NCBI GenBank assembly: GCA_030587505.1
Contig: JAUQYY010000075.1
Coordinates: 1-7,747 of the forward strand
From: Candidatus Sigynarchaeota archaeon
GTDB lineage: Archaea > Asgardarchaeota > Jordarchaeia > Jordarchaeales > Jordarchaeaceae
DNA length: 7,747 nucleotides
Direction: 5' to 3'
A program made the position numbers and the translations under genes. How positions within the stretch are numbered: the stretch's first letter is position 1; each line of letters opens with the position of its first letter. Below the pieces are notes generated by a model that was not told where the DNA came from, made no database searches, and worked only from the letters and a program-made list of their open reading frames with translations. Of this stretch, positions 1 to 5,159 are shown piece after piece.

Positions 1-98
1 GTGAGCAGGGCAAGACCTCTCGCGGTAACAGCGCCCAATATCCTAAGCTCGTTCCGAATATCCTTAACCAAGCTGTTGATTCTCTCGTCCCGCGCCAT
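1..98 (-). CDS. N-terminal fragment of an unidentified small protein (possibly roadblock/LC7-like)
   Basis: Only the first 32 codons lie in the window; the gene runs off the left edge. The start is an ATG at 96-98, preceded on the minus strand by GGTGGTGTT, a good ribosome site, and by an AT-rich TATA-like stretch at 141-153. The protein begins MARDERINSLVKDIRNELR, a charged amphipathic helix, followed by a more hydrophobic stretch (LGAVTARGLALL) that could be a first beta strand. Helix then strand is how archaeal roadblock/LC7 proteins begin, but 32 residues are too few to assign a family. A second ATG at 107-109 opens another frame (MVVLWRGTRE...), which looks less protein-like and would place the GGTGGTG inside the coding region. 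It is separated from the thiolase cluster by a U-rich terminator and has its own promoter, so it is probably a separate transcript. Confidence 0.5.
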   Translation of the reverse strand, partial: MARDERINSLVKDIRNELRILGAVTARGLALL

Positions 99-140
99 AA
101 CACCACCATGTTTATCCTTACTTCCATAAAGATAGAGCAT

Positions 141-153
141 TAAATAATTATAC
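141..153 (-). promoter_or_regulatory. TATA-like promoter of the left-edge gene
   Basis: Read on the minus strand this is AGTATAATTATTTA, a clear AT-rich box about 45-50 bp before the ATG at 98. Archaeal transcription starts about 25 bp after the box, which would leave a leader of about 20 nt containing the GGTGGTG ribosome site. No BRE is convincing. Confidence 0.5.
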
Positions 154-177
154 TTTGTGTCTCACGCATACAAAACC

Positions 178-216
178 CCAAAAAAATAACAGCAAAACAC
201 AAAAAGAAAAAAGAAC
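178..216 (-). terminator. U-rich archaeal terminator after the thiolase gene
   Basis: Immediately after the thiolase stop codon (218-220) the minus strand carries several runs of T: CTTTTTTC, CTTTTTG, GTTTTG and ATTTTTTTG. Archaeal RNA polymerase terminates at such U-rich tracts without needing a hairpin. Four tracts in about 40 nt make this a strong end point for the DUF35-thiolase transcript and insulate the left-edge gene. Confidence 0.7.
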
Positions 217-217
217 A

Positions 218-1366
218 CTAGCGGGTCAAAATGTGAACACAACTAACAGAGCCAGTATTATCTCTCGCAACACCTATGTTGTGGGTGATCCCGACCTCTG
301 CGGAGGGGACTTGTATTTTCCCCGCTGTTCCTCTGAGTTGTTCGTAGATCTCGGCGATTTGTGCTACTCCTGTTGCGCCTATGGGGTGGCCTTTTGATAT
401 GAGGCCGCCTGAGGGGTTCATGGGTTTTTCTCCTTCTAGGGTTGTTACTCCTTCGCGGATTAGTTTGTGTCCTTGGCCTTTTTCGCAGAAGCCGAGGTCT
501 TCGTAGTTGAGGATTTCGGTGACGCTGAAGCAGTCGTGTATCTCTCCCACGTCAATGTCTTTGGGTTCTAGGCCCGCCATCTTGTACGCCTGTCTGCTCG
601 CCAGTTTGCTTGCGGGGAAGCCGACTAGAGATTCGTCTTCTCCGAGCATCCAACTGTCGACTGATAATCCGCTCCCAGCGACGTAGACTGGGGTGTCCGT
701 GTACTTTTTGGCATGTTCGGCTTTGCAGATTATGACGGCGGCGGCTCCGTCGGTTACAGGGCAGCAGTCAAGTAACCCTAGGGGCCATGAGATTATGCGT
801 GCGTTCATTACTTGTTCTAGTGTTACCTCTTTTCTGAAGTGTGCGTGTGGGTATAGTGATCCGTTGTGGCGGTTTTTCACGGATACCAGTGCGAAGTCTT
901 CTTTTGTTGATCCGTAGAGGTGCATGTGGCGTGTGCCTCTCAGGGCGAAGAAGGAGGGCATTGTTCTCGCTCTTCTCATCCATATGTCTTTTATGGCCGC
1001 GAGTCTTATTAGGCCGCCTTTCACGTCGTGCATTTTTTCGTATCCTATTACTATTGCTGTGTCGTAGACTCCGGCGGCTATGGCGAAGCAGGCGTGGCGG
1101 AAGGCGTCGTTGCCTGTGGCGCAGGCGTTTTCCACTCTTGAGACGGGGATTTTGAAGAGTCCCGTTGGGTGTGCTAGGGTTACTCCAGTGAATCGGCCTC
1201 TCAGTGTTCCTACCCAGGCTGCCTGTATTTCTTGGGGTTCGATTCCGTTGTCTACGCTTTGTAGCGCGTTTATGTAGGCTTCCTCGATCATCATGTCTGG
1301 ACTCTTGTCGTAGAGTACTCCGAAGTCTATCATTCCCGCCCCAACTACCGCTACCTTGTTTTTCAA
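218..1366 (-). CDS. Archaeal/SCP-x-type thiolase (acetyl-CoA C-acetyltransferase family)
   Basis: The 382-residue product is a thiolase, the family that joins two acyl-CoAs into a 3-oxoacyl-CoA or cleaves one in reverse. Cys82 in ENACATGND is the acyl-accepting nucleophile. His277 in HDCFS takes the place of the NEAF motif, as in SCP-x and archaeal thiolases. His327 in GHPIGATG is the other catalytic histidine. Length is typical for the archaeal group. The C-terminus is odd: after HNIG the usual Gly-rich stretch is replaced by VARDNTGSVSC before VHIL. The start is TTG; its ribosome site GAGGTGA contains the stop codon of the DUF35 gene 6 nt upstream, so the two are probably translationally coupled. 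DUF35 proteins are known structural partners of such thiolases. In the usual mevalonate complex the thiolase makes acetoacetyl-CoA, but the neighbouring synthase-like protein here lacks its catalytic residues, so the substrate is uncertain. The family call is firm. Confidence 0.93.
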   Translation of the reverse strand: MKNKVAVVGAGMIDFGVLYDKSPDMMIEEAYINALQSVDNGIEPQEIQAAWVGTLRGRFTGVTLAHPTGLFKIPVSRVENACATGNDAFRHACFAIAAGVYDTAIVIGYEKMHDVKGGLIRLAAIKDIWMRRARTMPSFFALRGTRHMHLYGSTKEDFALVSVKNRHNGSLYPHAHFRKEVTLEQVMNARIISWPLGLLDCCPVTDGAAAVIICKAEHAKKYTDTPVYVAGSGLSVDSWMLGEDESLVGFPASKLASRQAYKMAGLEPKDIDVGEIHDCFSVTEILNYEDLGFCEKGQGHKLIREGVTTLEGEKPMNPSGGLISKGHPIGATGVAQIAEIYEQLRGTAGKIQVPSAEVGITHNIGVARDNTGSVSCVHILTR

Positions 1367-1372
1367 CCTGGT

Positions 1373-1768
1373 TCACCTCTCCCTCACTGGTTTGACCTTG
1401 AAGGATTGTACGCGGTATCCGTTTTCTTCGAATATTTCCCTGTAGTCTAGTTCGACTTCCATGCCGATTTTGATTTCGTCGGGTTCACATTCGGAAACCA
1501 TGGCGTATATTCTTCCCCCACCGTCCAACTCAACGATTGCCAAGGGTATCGGGGGTTCGAACTCTGCGGGTAGTGTGTGAGCCACCACATAGGTTAGTAT
1601 CCTGCCCCGAGGGCCCAGTGTGATTGTTTCGAATTCCGAGGGAGCCTTTTTGCACTTCGGGCACACTCTTCTCCTTTCCGGATAGCTCACATAGCCGCAG
1701 TTCTTACACCTGTAGGCTTCCATTCTATTATTCTGCCTGAAATCTCTCCACAACGGAGGCGTTATCAT
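1373..1768 (-). CDS. Zinc-ribbon OB-fold protein (DUF35), thiolase partner
   Basis: A 131-residue DUF35 protein. Residues 5-15 (PLWRDFRQNNR) form the N-terminal helix typical of the family. Cys21, Cys24, Cys36 and Cys39 (CKNCG...CPKC) form a complete rubredoxin-like zinc ribbon, and residues about 45-131 form the acyl-CoA-binding OB fold. In archaea such proteins bridge thiolase and HMG-CoA synthase into one complex and complete a shared CoA pocket. I start it at the ATG at 1768 because GAGGTGA lies 5 nt upstream and the domain begins directly after. An ATG two codons earlier would sit against the ribosome site, and the frame stays open to 1822 but those 18 residues have no family resemblance. 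The gene sits 6 nt before the thiolase and 221 bp after the synthase-like gene, so it is tied most closely to the thiolase. All four zinc ligands are present. Confidence 0.9.
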   Translation of the reverse strand: MITPPLWRDFRQNNRMEAYRCKNCGYVSYPERRRVCPKCKKAPSEFETITLGPRGRILTYVVAHTLPAEFEPPIPLAIVELDGGGRIYAMVSECEPDEIKIGMEVELDYREIFEENGYRVQSFKVKPVRER

Positions 1769-1989
1769 ACACATCACCTCAACAAGGATTCCAAAACGGT
1801 TGGTGGAAGGAACACTCACCAAGATTCAAGCCGCGTAACGCTTAGAGTGGTGTTGGGAGGCAATGGCATTAAAGGTGTTCCCGGCGATTCGACAGTGCTG
1901 GTATACAAAGAGGCCCAATGCACCTATGGGGTGTTTATTTGGGAGTGAGCATAATTATTTGATTTAGAGGCGTTGGATAATTTTATGAA
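1769..1989. other. 221-bp spacer between synthase-like gene and DUF35 gene
   Basis: No convincing gene lies here. On the minus strand two AT-rich boxes could drive a separate DUF35-thiolase transcript: CAAATAATTATG at about 1950-1961 and CCTTTAATGCC at about 1866-1876. They would give leaders of roughly 160 nt and 75 nt. A short hairpin, CACC-tatg-GGTG, lies near 1921-1933. The gap is too long for tight operon coupling, so the synthase-like gene may not be strictly co-expressed with the other two. Confidence 0.35.
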
Positions 1990-3018
1990 TCATTGTTCGG
2001 TTCTTGTTATTATTCTGTTTTGTCTGAGGTGGGTGAAGTAGTCTATGTACTTTTTGTTTTCCGTGAAGCTACCGACCGGGGTTGAGTTTCCCCTTTTACT
2101 GTTAATCTCCTCACGCACTTTGAAACTGAGAGCGTCGCTTGAGCCTGAACCGTAGGAGACGAGCAGTATTCTCTGCCCAGGCTCCGCCTGATCCAGAACC
2201 GCTGACAATCCTATTAGAACGGACGCCGAGCCGGTGTCACCGAAGCTCTCAATGGTTGAGCCGGCTTTAAGCTGCTCTGGTGTGAAACCCAGCCGCCTCG
2301 CTGCTTCACTTATCATTCGACGATCCTGCTGTTGGAGGACCACGTGGTTGAAGTTTTCCTGTTCGAGTCCGAGTTTCGCCATAAGCCCCTTCGCAGCCTT
2401 CACAACATGCTCCACGTAGCCGTACCTTCTCACGAAACCAGCATCACCGAAAACGGGGTACATCGAGTTAACGGTTTTCCACCTGTCGGCGAAACCAGTC
2501 GTATAGAAGAAGCTGTCCTCGTGTTCGGCTATCACACCGTCGCCGCTGAGTACGCATGCACCAGCTCCGGATCCGGCCGTGTATTCAAAGGCGGTTCCGG
2601 GCGCCCCCACAAGAATATCCGTCCCAACGATCAAAATTGTACCGAGTCTTCCAGACCTCAACGCGTCCAAACCAGCCTGCAGCGCAGCTATACTAGCTCT
2701 TGTTGACGCACCGAAGTCCGCGGCTTCGGCGTCTTCGGGTAGACCGAGCGCGTTCGCCAAAGGGGCGGCGAGAGACGCCTCGGTGTAGGGGCTGGACACT
2801 GTTCCAAGGTATAAAGCGTCTATATCCTTGGGTTCTACTCCAGCGTGTCTTATGGCGTTTCTGCAGGCTTTGTAGGCAAGGGTGGACACGTTCTCGTCAA
2901 AGTAGGCAACAGCTTTCTCTCCCGAAAGCCGGGTATCCACTTTCCAAGCAGCCGCGATTTCGCTCACTTTAACCCTGCAGGAGGGAACATAAATCCCGCA
3001 TCCGCTTATTCCCAACAC
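1990..3018 (-). CDS. HMG-CoA-synthase-family protein lacking the catalytic triad (probable pseudoenzyme)
   Basis: The 342-residue product aligns from end to end with archaeal HMG-CoA synthase: N-terminal GISGCGIYVPSCRVKVSEIA, then PKDIDALYLG, GAPGTAFEYTAGSGAGA, YTTGFADRW, HVVKAAKGLM, GLSAVLD, VSYGSGSSDA and C-terminal KKYIDY. HMG-CoA synthase condenses acetyl-CoA with acetoacetyl-CoA using Glu, Cys and His. All three are replaced: Glu of GSES is Val74 (GTVSSPY), the Cys of FACKAGT is Thr106 (ASTRAS), and the His of HQPNGK is Gln229 (QQQDRR). The frame is intact and surrounding family motifs survive, so this looks like a maintained, repurposed protein rather than decay. The start is GTG with GGAAGGT 7 nt upstream, and a TATA box at 3060-3067 fits a leader of about 20 nt. 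It may be a structural partner or have another thiolase-superfamily activity. It should not be named HMG-CoA synthase without evidence. The alignment uses remembered family consensus. Confidence 0.88.
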   Translation of the reverse strand: MLGISGCGIYVPSCRVKVSEIAAAWKVDTRLSGEKAVAYFDENVSTLAYKACRNAIRHAGVEPKDIDALYLGTVSSPYTEASLAAPLANALGLPEDAEAADFGASTRASIAALQAGLDALRSGRLGTILIVGTDILVGAPGTAFEYTAGSGAGACVLSGDGVIAEHEDSFFYTTGFADRWKTVNSMYPVFGDAGFVRRYGYVEHVVKAAKGLMAKLGLEQENFNHVVLQQQDRRMISEAARRLGFTPEQLKAGSTIESFGDTGSASVLIGLSAVLDQAEPGQRILLVSYGSGSSDALSFKVREEINSKRGNSTPVGSFTENKKYIDYFTHLRQNRIITRTEQ

Positions 3019-3059
3019 GTTCCATACCTTCCAGTTTTAGCAGTGAGTTAACAGAAAAA

Positions 3060-3067
3060 GTATATTT
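3060..3067 (-). promoter_or_regulatory. TATA box of the synthase-like gene
   Basis: On the minus strand the sequence TACAAATATACTTTTTC contains the box AAATATAC. Start of transcription about 25 bp later (near 3038) gives a leader of about 20 nt that includes the GGAAGGT ribosome site at 3026-3032 ahead of the GTG start. Confidence 0.55.
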
Positions 3068-3114
3068 GTAAAGCAATAAAACGCTTTCCCTCCCTCCGCT
3101 AGGTGTGCAGCTAA

Positions 3115-3163
3115 CATTAACTGGTTCGGTGCCAAAAAATCCTCGCTGCGCACCCTGTTAATG
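3115..3163. repeat. Imperfect inverted repeat (two-part stem)
   Basis: CATTAAC at 3115-3121 is the exact reverse complement of GTTAATG at 3157-3163, and inside it GGTGC at 3128-3132 is the exact reverse complement of GCACC at 3150-3154. The two stems are separated by an asymmetric internal loop (6 and 2 nt) and closed by a 17-nt loop. It lies about 50 bp upstream of the TATA box of the synthase-like gene, so it could be an operator or a folded RNA element; nothing in the sequence decides between them. Confidence 0.45.
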
Positions 3164-3351
3164 CTTAGTCCATCTACTCTGTTTTCGGGCGTGAGTCGGT
3201 GTAATGCAAAAAAGAGAAGACTTTTACCCGCGGCGGTGTGCTCTAAATCGCTAGAGGCACTTAGGGTTGCGAGTAGTTGAAAAAGAAGATCCTTGATGTA
3301 TGAAATTGGGAGAGTGTTGAAACTTGGAAAATGGTGCTTCGGTGAAAATTT

Positions 3352-4038
3352 CTATAGTGTTTTTTGCGCCGCTTCGGCCATTTCCTGTAGTACGGCTTTG
3401 GGGTCCTTTGCCTTTACCACGCCTGAGGCTAGGAGCACTCCTTGTGTTTTTAGCTTGATCGCCGCGGTTACGTCTTCTCCGGTGCTTATTCCGGCTCCGC
3501 AGAGGGGAACCACTTCTGGGTTAACTTTCTGCATCAGTTCAACCGCCTTGGTTACCACTTCCGGCTCCGCCTTGGAGACCGAGATTCCCGTCCCTATCAG
3601 TTTGGGGGGCTCATACGCGCAGAAGTCAGGGGACAGGGCGCAGACGGCTGCGCTGACTTCTGGATTGTTGGAGCAGACGATGGTTTTGAGTTTTGCTTCT
3701 TTCGCTCTTCTTATGGTCTCGTCGATGTCTGCCAGTATGAGCCTGTGTTCACTGTGGTTTATGAGGGTTCCCACGGCTCCGGCTTCTGCCACCGCTTCGG
3801 GTAGAATGTACCCGGTGTGAGACCCCGGGGTGAAGCGGTCCACGTGTTGTGCGAAAACCGGGATGTCCACCTGGCTTGCGATCAGTCGGATGTCGGCGTG
3901 TTGGGGGGCGACGATTATGCATATTCCGGTGTCGTTTGATACCTTCTCCGCGTCTTTTGCGATTTTTAGGCCCTTTTCTCCGATGCTTTCCGCGTAGGTC
4001 TTAAAGTTTATCGCGATAACGGGTAGTGTGATTCTCAT
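3352..4038 (-). CDS. tpiA: Triosephosphate isomerase, archaeal type
   Basis: The 228-residue product interconverts glyceraldehyde 3-phosphate and dihydroxyacetone phosphate in the cytoplasm. Archaeal enzymes of this kind are about 220-230 residues, shorter than the roughly 250 of bacteria and eukaryotes. Visible active-site residues are Asn11 and Lys13 in NFKTY, the electrophile His95 in INHSEHR, and the base Glu143 in YEPPKLIGTG. Phosphate-binding loops appear as CGAGIS (180-185) and LLASGVV (202-208), followed by KAKDP as usual. All catalytic residues are intact. The ATG at 4038 follows GGAGG with about 9 nt spacing, and a strong TATA box lies about 50 bp upstream, so it is transcribed apart from the DUF89 gene behind it. 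Its role in glycolysis or gluconeogenesis is independent of the neighbouring thiolase cluster. Confidence 0.97.
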   Translation of the reverse strand: MRITLPVIAINFKTYAESIGEKGLKIAKDAEKVSNDTGICIIVAPQHADIRLIASQVDIPVFAQHVDRFTPGSHTGYILPEAVAEAGAVGTLINHSEHRLILADIDETIRRAKEAKLKTIVCSNNPEVSAAVCALSPDFCAYEPPKLIGTGISVSKAEPEVVTKAVELMQKVNPEVVPLCGAGISTGEDVTAAIKLKTQGVLLASGVVKAKDPKAVLQEMAEAAQKTL

Positions 4039-4085
4039 TAACTGTTTCCTCCGGACAGTGTTGTTCTTTACTCTATTAGCATTCG

Positions 4086-4096
4086 GTATATAGTTT
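4086..4096 (-). promoter_or_regulatory. TATA box of the triosephosphate isomerase gene
   Basis: On the minus strand AAAAAACTATATACCG contains a clear TATATA core at 4087-4092, just beyond the DUF89 stop codon. A start about 25 bp later gives a leader of about 25 nt carrying the GGAGG ribosome site. It indicates that this gene does not depend on read-through from the DUF89 gene. Confidence 0.65.
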
Positions 4097-4108
4097 TTTG
4101 GGTTTGGT

Positions 4109-5032
4109 TTAGCATTCTAGTGGTTGCCCCGCGGGAAGATACTTGGCTACGTTCTTGTTGCGCTCAACACCCAAGCACGCCGCCACGGGGTTGCACTTTG
4201 TTCTCAGCAGGAAAAACACATCAGCGGGATGCTCTACGTGGGCGCCTGTCATGGTTTCCAAGTGACCCATTCCCTTCGCGATTATAAGGTTCGAGCCGGT
4301 GTAGTGTTTCTTCAGGGTCTCTGAGCACTCCGGGAGTATTAACCCCACGGTGTCGGTGCCAGTAGTTATGACACGGTCCGCTGCCTCAACCATTCCGACA
4401 GCTTGGGCGTCCTCCTCGGTTGCGTCGTTCAAAACTGGTTTTTCTTTGACCGCTACTGTGACCTCTGCCCCTAGTCGTTTCAACTCTCTTACGAGGAGAA
4501 CGTCGAGGGCTATTTCGCCGGCGTTGTCCGTCAGGTACAGGACTCTGGTTCCTTGTTTGATTTTATTATAAAGGACTGGTATATCGTCGATTGCCAATTC
4601 TTCCTCAGCCCTGCTCAGAATTTTTGATACCTCTTCGAGTTTGAATCGATGCCCCAAGACGTCGAACTCAATTATGTTTCCGACTATCGCAGCCATGCAG
4701 GCAGCTCTGAACCTCCGGTAGGACTCGTGTTCCCCGTCAATGATCTTTTCAAGGTCGGGGCGCAGCTCTAAGGCTATCTTGTTGGATTTTATTTTCTGGT
4801 CGTGGTAGGGATCAGAACACCCGGTTATTTTCCTTATCACGCGGTCCCTTCGAGTGCCGATATAGGCTGGCACCAAGTGCATCGGGTGGCTCTGCTCGTT
4901 CACTATGCTGTTAACGGTACGCAGAACCTCCCTCATTGCCTGAAGCTGAACATCCGTATCTTGAGTTGAGTACTGTATCTCCCGATAAGCTCGTGAAATG
5001 AGGCAGAGGATACAGACAGGCTTGATGTTCAT
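4109..5032 (-). CDS. DUF89/ARMT1-family protein, probable metal-dependent damage-control phosphatase
   Basis: The 307-residue protein has the full set of DUF89 motifs: the N-terminal CxxC (Cys7, Cys10), DPYHDQK near 74-80, the helix motif IVGNIIEF (116-123), the metal-site motif YLTDNAGE (166-173, with Asp169 and Asn170), KPVLNDAT (198-205), KGMGHLE (253-259) and the C-terminal LLRTKCNPVA. DUF89 proteins are divalent-metal phosphatases thought to remove damaged or surplus phosphometabolites such as sugar phosphates; archaeal members fall among the stand-alone CxxC-bearing subfamily. No key residue is missing. The ATG at 5032 has AAGGTG 7 nt upstream and TATATAA about 32 bp upstream, so the leader must be very short. 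The gene lies next to triosephosphate isomerase, which agrees with a role in cleaning up sugar phosphates, but this is context only. The exact substrate cannot be read from the sequence. Confidence 0.9.
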   Translation of the reverse strand: MNIKPVCILCLISRAYREIQYSTQDTDVQLQAMREVLRTVNSIVNEQSHPMHLVPAYIGTRRDRVIRKITGCSDPYHDQKIKSNKIALELRPDLEKIIDGEHESYRRFRAACMAAIVGNIIEFDVLGHRFKLEEVSKILSRAEEELAIDDIPVLYNKIKQGTRVLYLTDNAGEIALDVLLVRELKRLGAEVTVAVKEKPVLNDATEEDAQAVGMVEAADRVITTGTDTVGLILPECSETLKKHYTGSNLIIAKGMGHLETMTGAHVEHPADVFFLLRTKCNPVAACLGVERNKNVAKYLPAGQPLEC

Positions 5033-5060
5033 TGAAACACACCTTAAAAATCATGAGTAC

Positions 5061-5069
5061 TTTATATAA
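5061..5069 (-). promoter_or_regulatory. TATA box of the DUF89 gene
   Basis: On the minus strand CGATTATATAAAGTAC contains TTATATAAA, one of the best TATA matches in the window. Its centre is only about 32 bp from the ATG at 5032, so transcription would start about 5-8 nt before the start codon. That makes the message nearly leaderless although AAGGTG is present at the edge. Confidence 0.65.
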
Positions 5070-5159
5070 TCGTAAGGTATTGTGGCGCATCTGAAAAGAG
5101 TGTTTTCCGTTTCTGGCATAAAAGTTGCGGAAGGGAGAATTAACCCTTGCATATTCATT

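Larger units (their letters stand above)
3019..3351. other. 333-bp intergenic region upstream of the synthase-like gene
   Basis: No gene is supported here. At the left it holds the promoter and leader of the synthase-like gene, in the middle an imperfect inverted repeat (3115-3163), and at the right the region following the triosephosphate isomerase stop. On the minus strand the latter has only a modest T-rich run (CTTCTTTTTC near 3280-3289) as possible terminator. I saw no tRNA, C/D-box RNA or small ORF with a good ribosome site. Confidence 0.5.

Noticed and set aside
841..1155. Open frame of 104 codons, plus strand, Leu/Arg-rich and superficially membrane-like
   Set aside because: It is antisense to the thiolase gene, without ribosome site or promoter. 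The Leu/Arg pattern is produced by the third-position bias of the real gene.
768..1376. Open frame of 202 codons, minus strand, extremely rich in Arg
   Set aside because: It lies out of frame inside the thiolase gene. The Arg/Asn/Pro-rich composition is typical of a shadow frame, and the thiolase frame has all catalytic motifs.
1769..1822. Longer DUF35 start adding 18 residues
   Set aside because: The extra residues do not resemble the family N-terminus, while the ATG at 1768 has GAGGTGA at proper spacing and begins right at the conserved PPLWRDF helix.
2332..2706. Open frame of 124 codons antisense to the synthase-like gene
   Set aside because: It is a shadow of a gene that matches its family across its full length; no separate start signals are present.
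1990..3018. Plain annotation as mevalonate-pathway HMG-CoA synthase
   Set aside because: Overall similarity supports the family, but Glu, Cys and His of the active site are Val, Thr and Gln, so the enzyme name is not justified.
3281..3351. Possible C/D-box RNA, from TTGATGTATGA near 3293
   Set aside because: The C-box match is poor and no CTGA D box follows at proper distance.
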